DNA of 45,062 nt from JAFGVL01 sp964546015. Its GTDB lineage: Bacteria; Bacteroidota; Bacteroidia; Bacteroidales; Paludibacteraceae. A program made the position numbers and the translations under genes. The notes under the pieces were generated by a model. That model did no database searches. It was not told the DNA's origin and was given only the letters and a program-made list of their open reading frames with translations. Shown here piece by piece: positions 8,784 through 16,476 of this stretch. The first letter of the stretch is position 1. Each line of letters begins with the position of its first letter. The stretch lies in assembly GCA_964546015.1 (NCBI GenBank), contig CAZJHO010000011.1, positions 1 through 45,062 on the forward strand. The letters run 5' to 3'.

Positions 8784-10007
8784 ATGAATAAATTAAAAGT
8801 AGATAATCCTGTAGTAGAGCTCGATGGTGACGAAATGACCCGAATTATCTGGTCTTTTATCAAAGAAAAATTAATACTTCCTTATCTTGATATTGATTTG
8901 AAATATTACGATTTAAGTATTGAAAACCGTGATGCAACCAACGATAAAGTAACAATGGATGCCGCTAATGCCATTAAAAAATACGGCGTAGGGATTAAAT
9001 GTGCCACTATTACGCCTGATGAAGCTCGTGTAAAGGAATTCGGATTGAAGCAAATGTGGAAATCGCCCAACGGAACGATTCGTAATATTTTGGATGGAAC
9101 AGTATTTCGCGAGCCGATTATTATGCAAAATGTGCCTCGATTGGTACCGGGGTGGAAACAGCCGATCTGCATAGGGCGTCATGCTTTTGGCGACCAATAT
9201 CGTGCAACTGATTTTGTTACCAAAGGTAAAGGCAAGTTGACTATCACTTTTACGCCTGAAAACGGCGAACCACAAATACACGAGGTGTATAACTTCGATG
9301 GCGACGGCGTTGCGTTGGCAATGTATAATACCGACGAATCTATTCGAGGGTTTGCGCGTGCTTGTATGAATCAGGCGTTGAACAAAAAATGGCCGCTTTA
9401 TCTATCAACCAAAAACACTATTTTAAAAAAATATGATGGTCGATTTAAAGACATTTTCCAAGAAATATTTGAAAAAGAATTTAAAGCCGAATTTGATAAA
9501 GCCGGCATCACTTACGAACATCGTCTGATTGACGATATGGTAGCGGCTTGCCTTAAATGGGAAGGTGGATTTGTATGGGCTTGCAAAAATTATGATGGCG
9601 ATGTACAATCGGATACTGTAGCACAAGGATTCGGCTCGCTAGGATTAATGACTTCTGTACTTATTACGCCCGATGGTAAAACAATGGAAGCCGAAGCAGC
9701 TCACGGAACTGTAACCCGCCACTATCGTTTGCATCAGCAAGGCAAACCTACTTCAACCAATCCAATCGCATCAATTTTTGCGTGGACACGCGGACTCGAA
9801 TTTCGTGGAAAATTGGATGGGAATTATGAATTAATGGCATTTGCTCAATTGCTTGAGCAAGTTTGTATTCAGACAGTTGAATCCGGTAAAATGACGAAAG
9901 ACCTTGCTCTAATTGTTCATGGTAATAAATTGACTGAAAAAGATTATTTGACTACCGAAGAGTTTTTGGAAGAGATAAATAAGAATTTACAAGCAAAATT
10001 GAAATAG
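8784..10007 (+). CDS. icd: NADP-dependent isocitrate dehydrogenase, eukaryotic-like type
   Basis: The 407-residue protein matches the homodimeric NADP-IDH subfamily that also contains the eukaryotic cytosolic and mitochondrial enzymes, not the E. coli-type Icd. Evidence is the start PVVELDGDEMTRIIW, then ATITPDEARVKEF, WKSPNGTIRNILDGTVFREPI (in two parts), GRHAFGDQYRATD, the DDMVA metal-binding segment and AEAAHGTVTRHYR with NPIASIFAWTRGL near the C-terminus. It oxidatively decarboxylates isocitrate to 2-oxoglutarate with NADPH formation, following aconitase in the same run. No citrate synthase gene accompanies it here. Confidence 0.95.
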   Translation: MNKLKVDNPVVELDGDEMTRIIWSFIKEKLILPYLDIDLKYYDLSIENRDATNDKVTMDAANAIKKYGVGIKCATITPDEARVKEFGLKQMWKSPNGTIRNILDGTVFREPIIMQNVPRLVPGWKQPICIGRHAFGDQYRATDFVTKGKGKLTITFTPENGEPQIHEVYNFDGDGVALAMYNTDESIRGFARACMNQALNKKWPLYLSTKNTILKKYDGRFKDIFQEIFEKEFKAEFDKAGITYEHRLIDDMVAACLKWEGGFVWACKNYDGDVQSDTVAQGFGSLGLMTSVLITPDGKTMEAEAAHGTVTRHYRLHQQGKPTSTNPIASIFAWTRGLEFRGKLDGNYELMAFAQLLEQVCIQTVESGKMTKDLALIVHGNKLTEKDYLTTEEFLEEINKNLQAKLK

Positions 10008-10030
10008 TTATAAATTTTAATTAAATTATT

Positions 10031-10522
10031 ATGAAAAAACTAGTTTTATTAGGAATGCTGTTAATAGCAGTAAATGCTTTTTCCCAAGAGTTGACTAAAG
10101 TCCAAAAAAAAGAAGTAAAAAAAATCAACAAAGAAGCTCAAAAGCAAGTTGATAAAATCGTGGATGACAATCAATTGTCGGCAAGTGATAAGAAAGTGAA
10201 AGTACAAACGGTAAAAAGTGAGCGTGATAGTAAGGTGAATGATTTATTACTATCGGAACAACCTTCGGCGGAATTACTTATTAAAGATCCGATTGATTGG
10301 AGTGATGCAGTAAAAGATATAGATAAGCGAGAATCTGCTCGTTTAAAAGCCGAAAAGAAAGCTAAACTATCCGAATTGGGCAAACAAAAAAAAGACTTGG
10401 AAATGGAAAAGCAGAATATCAAGAAACAGATTGACAATTTGAAAAAAAGGTTAGATGCTATAGACAACCAATTGGATGTAGTAAAACAAAGTCGTAAAGA
10501 TGTTTCGGATCAATATAAATAA
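10031..10522 (+). CDS. Secreted, lysine-rich coiled-coil protein, unknown function
   Basis: The 163-residue protein has a typical signal peptide (KKLVLLGMLLIAVNAFSQ, cleavage expected after the serine or glutamine) and then a highly charged, Lys/Asp/Glu-rich sequence. The C-terminal third (about 110-160) has heptad-like hydrophobic spacing and should form a coiled coil; the central part contains few aromatics. No family is recognised. It follows icd by 23 nt and is closed by a strong terminator, so it probably belongs to the acn-icd transcript, although it has no evident metabolic link. Confidence 0.75.
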   Translation: MKKLVLLGMLLIAVNAFSQELTKVQKKEVKKINKEAQKQVDKIVDDNQLSASDKKVKVQTVKSERDSKVNDLLLSEQPSAELLIKDPIDWSDAVKDIDKRESARLKAEKKAKLSELGKQKKDLEMEKQNIKKQIDNLKKRLDAIDNQLDVVKQSRKDVSDQYK

Positions 10523-10523
10523 G

Positions 10524-10550
10524 ATAAGGGGAATTTTCCCCTTATTTTTT
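10524..10550 (+). terminator. Intrinsic terminator of the acn-icd run
   Basis: Perfect arms ATAAGGGGAA (10524-10533) and TTCCCCTTAT (10536-10545), followed by a run of T to 10551. It overlaps the stop codon of the convergent NlpC/P60 gene. Confidence 0.85.
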
Positions 10551-11456
10551 TATCGTTAGTTTTTGTCCTACTTGTAATTTTTGAGATGAGAGTTTATTCC
10601 ATTTCTGAAGTTCTTTTACCGTGCAATTATGTTTGTTGGCGATGTTATAAAGCGTATCTCCCTTGCGTACTTTGTAAACAGTAGCAGTTCCTTTCTGCTT
10701 CTTTTCCGGCACAAAAGATGTGTCAGGTGCGCTATTGGTATTTATTTGTAGCTTTTGTCCTAACGAAATTTTTTCGGAAGAAAGTTCATTCCAATCTTTG
10801 AGTTCTTCGACCGAACAACCGTATTGTTTGGAAATTGAATAAAGTGTTTGTCCTTTTTCTACAATATGAAAATACAGCGCAGATATTGTATTTTGAGTTG
10901 TAATATCAGATAAAGCTTGAATTGTGTCTGCCCCCGGAATAGTAGAAAAAGCAGGAGAGAAATTGTTGTTTTCATTGATAACTCTACAGGCAGTTACATA
11001 TCTTCGAGCATAATAATTTTCTTCACTTTGACTTATAATAACGCCTGTTTGTACTGCCGAGTGGATAAAGGAAAAAGAACCATCTCCATTTACTGAAGTC
11101 ACAATACCTACATGTCCGATGCGACTGGCAGATGCATTTCTACCTTTAAAAAACACTAAATCGCCGGGAAGCAAATCATTGCGATCTACCTTTATGCCAT
11201 TTTCAACTTGAGTACCCGAGCTTCGGTTTAATCGGTACCCGAAATTACTGTAAACAAATGAAGTAAAGCCTGAACAGTCGAATCCGGAAGGTGAGGTACC
11301 TCCCCCTCGATACGGGCACTTAAGATACAAGTGTGCATATGCAAGCAAAGAATCTACTCTTGTTTTTGGTTCAGAAAGATAATCATTAGCCAGTAATAAT
11401 TGAGGAAACACCAACAACACACAAAAAATCCATATGTTTGTTTTTTTAAAAATCAT
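10542..11456 (-). CDS. NlpC/P60 peptidoglycan endopeptidase with two LysM domains
   Basis: The 304-residue protein has a signal peptide (IWIFCVLLVFPQLLLAN), an NlpC/P60 catalytic domain (about 30-160) and two C-terminal LysM repeats (HIVEKGQTLYSISKQYGC.. and YKVRKGDTLYNIANKHNC..). The catalytic cysteine is in FDCSGFTSFVY, the histidine in GHVGIV, and a third polar residue in FIHSAV. The family cleaves peptide stems of peptidoglycan, with LysM for wall binding. The open frame extends 21 codons upstream, but the residues before the hydrophobic signal are low-complexity Gln/His; ATG at 11454-11456 gives a normal signal peptide. That start overlaps the preceding gene by 11 nt, suggesting translational coupling. 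Confidence 0.92.
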   Translation of the reverse strand: MIFKKTNIWIFCVLLVFPQLLLANDYLSEPKTRVDSLLAYAHLYLKCPYRGGGTSPSGFDCSGFTSFVYSNFGYRLNRSSGTQVENGIKVDRNDLLPGDLVFFKGRNASASRIGHVGIVTSVNGDGSFSFIHSAVQTGVIISQSEENYYARRYVTACRVINENNNFSPAFSTIPGADTIQALSDITTQNTISALYFHIVEKGQTLYSISKQYGCSVEELKDWNELSSEKISLGQKLQINTNSAPDTSFVPEKKQKGTATVYKVRKGDTLYNIANKHNCTVKELQKWNKLSSQKLQVGQKLTIKK

Positions 11457-12303
11457 CAAACAATGTTCGTTGTTTTGCTGCTTGTGGTTGTGTTGAGGTA
11501 GAGGTTGATGTTGTTGCAATAACTGGTTTTTCTTGTTTTGATTCGATCAAATGAGGTGATTCGATACTATAGTCAAAATTATCATTCGTTTGGTTGTCAT
11601 CTGCTGTTAGCTCCTTTTCTCCTCTGCGGTAATAATAAACCAATCCGTATTTCTGGCATTGTATTAGTCTTTCATAGGGAGCTAAATTGGCAAATTTGGC
11701 TTCTACTTCATTCCAAATTTCTTGAATAATGGCATCTCCTTCTTGGCGCATCTCCGCTACTTTTTCTAAATACCGACTGGTGCTTTGCTGATAAATTTTC
11801 TGATTTGTCTTTAATTCTTTGAATTTATCATAGTGCACATTAAGTTTTGCTATAGTGGGATTAAACATAGGAGAACCTCCGTTAGCTGTTCGTTGTGCTT
11901 CTCCATCTATTAAATTTTGTCCCCACTCGAACAATGCGGCTTCGGTGCTTAAATCCGGCACAGCAAAATAATTTGGTTCGAGTTTATAATAAATTTTGTG
12001 TTCTCGTTTAATTTCCTTACGCAATACGCTTAGATTGAGCACCTGAATGAAATGAGAAATGTACAAACGGGCGTTTTTTACGGTTTGCTGGTAGCTTTTG
12101 TTTGCTGAGACTTGGGCGTCTAACGCCTGTTTGTATTGAGAAAGAGACTTCTCAAAATTATTTAAATATATTTTGGCTTGTTGAATAATCTTATGAGAAA
12201 TCACCACATCGTTCTGACTGCTGTCTTTTTGATGTTGTAGAATAGCAATCTGCAAAGCTCTCAAACGAGCTTGATCTGTATTGGGTAATCTTCTGTAAGG
12301 CAT
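11446..12303 (-). CDS. Conserved Bacteroidetes protein of unknown function
   Basis: The 285-residue protein begins PYRRLPNTDQARLRAL and resembles, from memory, a conserved family of Bacteroidetes hypothetical proteins; no function is known to me. It is mostly helical and charged, with no signal peptide or membrane segment. A Ser/Thr/Gln-rich low-complexity stretch (about 262-276) precedes a short acidic end (TLFDDF). It lies 5 nt downstream of the polyprenyl synthase and overlaps the NlpC/P60 start, so the three are almost certainly one operon. A role in envelope or wall biogenesis is inferred from neighbours only. Confidence 0.8.
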   Translation of the reverse strand: MPYRRLPNTDQARLRALQIAILQHQKDSSQNDVVISHKIIQQAKIYLNNFEKSLSQYKQALDAQVSANKSYQQTVKNARLYISHFIQVLNLSVLRKEIKREHKIYYKLEPNYFAVPDLSTEAALFEWGQNLIDGEAQRTANGGSPMFNPTIAKLNVHYDKFKELKTNQKIYQQSTSRYLEKVAEMRQEGDAIIQEIWNEVEAKFANLAPYERLIQCQKYGLVYYYRRGEKELTADDNQTNDNFDYSIESPHLIESKQEKPVIATTSTSTSTQPQAAKQRTLFDDF

Positions 12304-12308
12304 GTTCG

Positions 12309-13292
12309 TTAATTTAATCGGTTCATTAAATTAGTAGTAAAGTCGCGCAAGGTTTGTTTTTTTTCTTGTGCGATTGTTATTTTATCCAGACATTGCATTG
12401 CATCGACAAAATAATCATGCATTTTTTTTTCGCAAATCGTTTTCACGCCAATTTGATTGAATAAATCGGTGACAGCTTTTATTTTTTCTAAGGGATTATT
12501 TGTTCCGTCAGTATTAATCCATTGTTGCAAAGCTCCTTTTTGTTCTTCATTAGCATGGTTAAATGCGCTTATCAATAAATATGTTTTTTTGTTGCAAAGA
12601 ATATCGCCGCCAATTTGTTTACCGAAAGTTTCTGCAGAGCCATATACATCTAAAAAATCATCTTTTAACTGGAATGCCAATCCGATATTAATGCCAAAAT
12701 CATATAAAGTTTTCGCATTGACAGTATCAGCACCACCGATAATAGCCCCTATTTGCAGTGCTGCACCAAGTAATACGGCGGTTTTAAGCCTGATCATTTC
12801 TAAATATTCTTCTTCCGACACCGAATTGCGAGACTCAAAATCGATATCGAACTGTTGCCCTTCGCATACCTCAATTGCTGTTTGAGAAAAAGTAGAGAGA
12901 CATTCCGACAAATATTTTTCAGGTATTTGGGCTATATATTGATAAGCTTTTATCATCATAGCATCTCCGGATAAAATGGCTGTGTTTTCGTTCCATTTTT
13001 TATGGACAGTAGGCTGCCCTCTTCGAACAGGAGCTTTGTCCATAATGTCATCATGTAAAAGTGTGAAGTTGTGAAAAATTTCTATTCCAATAGAAGCACT
13101 TATTGCCGGATTTATATTTTCTGAGAATAAATTAGCAGCCAACAAAGTTAAAGTTGAGCGTACTTTTTTTCCACTTAAGGCGAGAATATAGTCTATTGGA
13201 GTATATAATCCTATCGGTTCTATATTCCAGTTTATTTCAATAAATGATTGATTAATAATATTTTGCGTTTCTTTTGCCGTTAGCATAAACAT
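12309..13292 (-). CDS. Polyprenyl (farnesyl/geranylgeranyl) diphosphate synthase
   Basis: The 327-residue protein is a trans-prenyltransferase. It has the first aspartate-rich motif DDIMD (residues 81-85) followed by RRGQPTVH, and the second DDFLD (211-215) in LAFQLKDDFLD. It condenses isopentenyl diphosphate with allylic diphosphates, supplying undecaprenol, quinone or other isoprenoid precursors. The first motif lacks the two-residue insertion of classical bacterial IspA, so product length cannot be stated; the pair F76-T77 before it would influence chain length. A second in-frame ATG two codons later is an alternative start. It heads the operon with the hypothetical and NlpC/P60 genes. Confidence 0.92.
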   Translation of the reverse strand: MFMLTAKETQNIINQSFIEINWNIEPIGLYTPIDYILALSGKKVRSTLTLLAANLFSENINPAISASIGIEIFHNFTLLHDDIMDKAPVRRGQPTVHKKWNENTAILSGDAMMIKAYQYIAQIPEKYLSECLSTFSQTAIEVCEGQQFDIDFESRNSVSEEEYLEMIRLKTAVLLGAALQIGAIIGGADTVNAKTLYDFGINIGLAFQLKDDFLDVYGSAETFGKQIGGDILCNKKTYLLISAFNHANEEQKGALQQWINTDGTNNPLEKIKAVTDLFNQIGVKTICEKKMHDYFVDAMQCLDKITIAQEKKQTLRDFTTNLMNRLN

Positions 13293-13561
13293 AAATTCTT
13301 ATACACTGCTAAAGTATATAAAATAATTTTATTTTGCGAAAAAAAATTATAAACATTTTTTTTATTGGTATTCGCAACTTATTTTTCGGCAAAAAAGTTT
13401 CTGAAAATAGAAATTTTCAGCTTTATTTTTTGTTTAATGTTTCTCAAAACAGATAATTTTTATTCTTTCGGAAATAAATTTTTTGAAAAATATTTTTTTT
13501 AGAAATAAATAATTACATTTACAAACGACATTTTTAGATTTTAATAAGTTAAGAAAAAAGT

Positions 13562-14884
13562 ATGGCAACGAAGAAAAATTTTGTGTTGGATACCAATGTG
13601 ATTCTACACGACCACAAGTGTATTTATAATTTTGAGGAAAATGATATTTATATTCCAATTACCGTATTGGAAGAATTGGATAAATTTAAAAAAGGTAACG
13701 AGCAAATTAATTTCAATGCCCGCGAATTTGTGCGTGAGATGGATTCTATAGTTGACAATGATTTATTTCAAAAAGGGGCTGAATTAGGTCTTGGACTTGG
13801 AAAGTTATTTGTTCTTACACATGAAGCATATCCCGAAGAATTAGAGAAGGCTTTTAGCGAGAGAACTCCGGATCATCGCATTTTAGCGGCAACAATGACC
13901 TTGCAAAATAAATCGAAGCTAAAAACAATTTTGGTAACCAAAGATATTAACCTGAGACTGAAAGCTAAATCTCTGGGCATACTAACTGAGGACTATATTT
14001 CGGACAAGGTTACAAATATGGATATCTTTGAAACGGCACAAAGTACTTTTGATAATGTTGCTCCCGAAATTGTGGATAGGTTGTATGCTTCGACCGAGGG
14101 TGTTCCTTTGGACGATGCAGATATTAAAGAGCATATTGATCCGAATCAATGTTTTATATTGAAAAGTAACAGAGCGAGCGTGATGTGTCGTTATAACCCT
14201 TTTGACGGAAAAATTCACCGCATAGAAAAAGAGCGTGTATTCGGAATAGAAGCGAGAAATGCTGAACAGGCTTTTGCTATGAATGTATTGTTGGATGATG
14301 AAATAAAATTGGTAGCACTGACCGGCAGGGCAGGAACCGGAAAAACCCTTCTGGCTTTGGCAGCAGCATTAGGAAAATATGAGGGGTACAAGCAGATTTT
14401 GTTGGCTCGCCCGATTGTGGCGCTAGGGAATAAAGACCTTGGTTTTTTACCCGGCGATGCCCAAGACAAGATTTCGCCATATATGCAACCTCTGTTCGAT
14501 AACTTGGCAGTAATAAAACACAGTCTTTCATATCAAGGTAAAGAGGTACGGGTGATTGACGAGCTACAAAAGAATAATCAATTGGTAATCGAAGCTTTGG
14601 CATTTATTCGCGGGCGTAGTTTAAGCGAAACTTATTTTATTGTGGACGAAGCACAAAATTTAACACCACATGAAGTGAAAACCATTATTACTCGAGCGGG
14701 AGAAGGAACAAAAATTGTTTTTACGGGCGACATTCAACAGATAGATTCACCTTATTTAGACACACAATCCAATGGTCTGGTATATATGATCGACCGTATG
14801 AAAGGGCAGGATATTTTTGCTCATATAAACCTTATAAAAGGAGAACGAAGTCATCTGTCGGAGTTGGCCAGTAATTTGCTGTAA
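13562..14884 (+). CDS. PIN domain-PhoH family ATPase
   Basis: The 440-residue protein joins an N-terminal PIN nuclease domain (about 5-150) to a C-terminal PhoH ATPase (about 225-440). PIN features include the N-terminal aspartate D10 in FVLDTNVILHD, acidic LEELDKF, and the TPDHRILA and LVTKDINLRLKA segments. PhoH has Walker A GRAGTGKT (255-262) and Walker B YFIVDEAQN (D362, E363), with FTGDIQQID after it. Related PhoH2 proteins act as RNA helicase/RNases, but the cellular role in Bacteroidetes is not established. The gene is divergent from the isoprenoid operon and has its own terminator. No antitoxin-like small gene lies directly upstream, arguing against a classic toxin-antitoxin unit. Confidence 0.93.
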   Translation: MATKKNFVLDTNVILHDHKCIYNFEENDIYIPITVLEELDKFKKGNEQINFNAREFVREMDSIVDNDLFQKGAELGLGLGKLFVLTHEAYPEELEKAFSERTPDHRILAATMTLQNKSKLKTILVTKDINLRLKAKSLGILTEDYISDKVTNMDIFETAQSTFDNVAPEIVDRLYASTEGVPLDDADIKEHIDPNQCFILKSNRASVMCRYNPFDGKIHRIEKERVFGIEARNAEQAFAMNVLLDDEIKLVALTGRAGTGKTLLALAAALGKYEGYKQILLARPIVALGNKDLGFLPGDAQDKISPYMQPLFDNLAVIKHSLSYQGKEVRVIDELQKNNQLVIEALAFIRGRSLSETYFIVDEAQNLTPHEVKTIITRAGEGTKIVFTGDIQQIDSPYLDTQSNGLVYMIDRMKGQDIFAHINLIKGERSHLSELASNLL

Positions 14885-14896
14885 ACATTATTTATA

Positions 14897-14926
14897 AGGG
14901 CAATTCAATCCGAATTGCCTTTTTTA
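14897..14926 (+). terminator. Intrinsic terminator after the PhoH gene
   Basis: Arms GGCAATTC (14899-14906) and GAATTGCC (14912-14919) with a 5-nt loop, followed by six T. It lies 12 nt after the stop codon. Confidence 0.85.
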
Positions 14927-14928
14927 TG

Positions 14929-14960
14929 TTTGCTTTTTTGTGAGAAAAGCAATACCTTTA
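14929..14960 (+). promoter_or_regulatory. Probable promoter of the lipoprotein gene at 14978
   Basis: TTTG at 14929-14932, a 20-nt spacer and TACCTTTA at 14953-14960 fit the Bacteroidetes promoter with one mismatch in the -7 box. It begins just after the PhoH terminator. Confidence 0.45.
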
Positions 14961-14977
14961 TGCTCAATTTTATAAGG

Positions 14978-15589
14978 ATGAAAAATTCATTTCTTAAAAT
15001 TTTCATATTGGTTCTTTGGAGCATAAATTTTGTTTGCTGTAAAGAAAAAGAATTGCCCGAAGATGCCGTGCTCGATTTGCGAAATTCTGAAACGCCGGCT
15101 ATTGAATCGCAAGCCAATGATTTAATGGCGCGGGCAGATTATATTATGATGCGAAGTAATTATTTGGTGGAGCTTTATGTACAGGATAGTACAAGCAAAG
15201 TGTTGCGGAAAGTAGCAAACTTTGATACGATTCCACCTAAATTAGCCTCAGTATATAATGTAATCCGGAATCAGAACGGAGATATTTTTTATGTGGCAGA
15301 ATTTCCGTACTCTCCAACAGGTGAGTATGAAAATATTTATGAAAGCGTATTCGATAATTCGGGGAACTTATTGTTATTTGTTCGGAAAAGTACTTTTGAC
15401 ATTGTGTACGAAAAGTCCGAATACTTTTATAATGAAAGACATGATTTGGTAAAAAAAACTTATTTCTTGTCTGATATCGAAGACAAAGAAATTCCAAGTC
15501 AGTTAAAAATAAATTTCAACTATCGGTTTCCTTATGAAAAATATAAGACCCGTAAGGAATGGTTAAAAGCTCACGGGTTAGAAAAATAA
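14978..15589 (+). CDS. Putative lipoprotein, unknown function
   Basis: The 203-residue protein starts with a lipoprotein-like signal (FLKIFILVLWSINFVCCKEKE), with two adjacent cysteines at about 20-21 as lipidation candidates. The mature part is acidic with many tyrosines and looks like a soluble periplasmic or surface domain; I recognise no family. The open frame reaches back to 14915, but that would place the start inside the PhoH terminator; ATG 14978 is preferred (14960 is an alternative). The gene has its own promoter and terminator and is probably monocistronic. Confidence 0.75.
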   Translation: MKNSFLKIFILVLWSINFVCCKEKELPEDAVLDLRNSETPAIESQANDLMARADYIMMRSNYLVELYVQDSTSKVLRKVANFDTIPPKLASVYNVIRNQNGDIFYVAEFPYSPTGEYENIYESVFDNSGNLLLFVRKSTFDIVYEKSEYFYNERHDLVKKTYFLSDIEDKEIPSQLKINFNYRFPYEKYKTRKEWLKAHGLEK

Positions 15590-15592
15590 AAT

Positions 15593-15627
15593 AGTCTCTC
15601 CAAATCTGTCTAAAGGGAGGCTTTTTG
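15593..15627 (+). terminator. Terminator-like hairpin, degenerate copy of an intergenic palindrome
   Basis: AGTCTCTC (15593-15600) pairs with GGGAGGCT (15615-15622) using two wobble pairs, followed by five T. Read on the minus strand it resembles the repeat family noted at 33190-33225. Confidence 0.5.
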
Positions 15628-15710
15628 AACCTTTTTATGATTAATGATTCAAAAAGAATTTTGGAGTCTAAAAAAATAATTGTTTAATTTTCTTGTGTTT
15701 AACCTCACAA

Positions 15711-15745
15711 GACTAAAAGCCCCTCTTTTGGATGGGCAGGGAAAG
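15711..15745 (+). repeat. Degenerate GC-rich intergenic repeat
   Basis: The segment contains CTAAAAGCCCCTCTTTTGG followed by a G-rich half (GATGGGCAGGG). It shares the words CTAAAAGCCCCT and a trailing G-rich half with 30531-30570. It ends 8 nt before the start codon of the next gene. It stands out from the AT-rich surroundings. Confidence 0.5.
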
Positions 15746-15753
15746 TATAAAAT

Positions 15754-16383
15754 ATGAAAAAATTATTTGTTTTTTTATTTTCTATTGTATTTGCAGTAAC
15801 TGCATGTGCTCAAAATCAAAACATTAAGTTGCCAGAACCACAAAAAACAGGTGGTAAACCGCTAATGGATTGTATCAATAATCGTCAATCGTCACGCGAA
15901 TTTAACGAGACAAAAGAGTTGTCTAACCAAACGCTTGCTAATTTGCTTTGGGTGGCATATGGCTTCAATCGTGAAGATAAGCGAACTGTGCCTACTTCGC
16001 GCAACAAACAGGAAATGGATATTTATGTTGTACTCAAAAGCGGTGTTTATCTTTGGGATGCTAAAACAAATGTGTTGAAGCTGATTGTAAAAGGAGATTA
16101 CCGCAAAAATACCGGAGCACAATCATTTGTGGAAAAAGCACCGGTTAATTTAGTATATGTGTGCAACAAAACCAAAGCTCAAGCCGATAGTGAACAAAAA
16201 CTTACAGAAGCTACTTATGCTAATGCCGGTTTTATTGCTCAAAATGTGTATTTGTATTGTGCTTCCGAAGGGTTATCAACCGTAATACGCGGTATGGTGC
16301 CTAAAGATGAATTGAGCAAAATAATCAAACTTACACCTGACCAAATGATTGTATTGGCTCAAACGATAGGATATCCCAAATAA
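15754..16383 (+). CDS. Exported nitroreductase-like protein (SagB/ThcOx-type)
   Basis: The 209-residue protein has a signal peptide with a lipobox-like cysteine (FSIVFAVTACAQ), then a nitroreductase fold. Visible family features are the NRQSSREFN segment near residue 43 (FMN-phosphate contact region), LANLLWVAYGFNR, and a C-terminal AEG-like ASEGLSTVIRGM with LAQTIGYPK. This fits the SagB-type subgroup, which are flavin oxidoreductases. Export of a flavin reductase is unusual but known in Bacteroidetes; substrate is unknown. It appears to be transcribed alone. Confidence 0.85.
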   Translation: MKKLFVFLFSIVFAVTACAQNQNIKLPEPQKTGGKPLMDCINNRQSSREFNETKELSNQTLANLLWVAYGFNREDKRTVPTSRNKQEMDIYVVLKSGVYLWDAKTNVLKLIVKGDYRKNTGAQSFVEKAPVNLVYVCNKTKAQADSEQKLTEATYANAGFIAQNVYLYCASEGLSTVIRGMVPKDELSKIIKLTPDQMIVLAQTIGYPK

Positions 16384-16476
16384 TAATTCGTATTCTATAA
16401 GGAGTAAGCTAGTTACAAGTTGACCTTTTTATGCTAATTTGAACTTGCCAACTTGTTATCTAACACTAAAATAAGC

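Noticed and set aside
13562..14884. PIN domain as half of a toxin-antitoxin pair
   Set aside because: The PIN domain is fused to a PhoH ATPase and no small antitoxin gene lies in the 269-nt upstream space.
14915..14977. Upstream start for the lipoprotein gene
   Set aside because: It would begin inside the PhoH terminator and put extra residues before the signal peptide.
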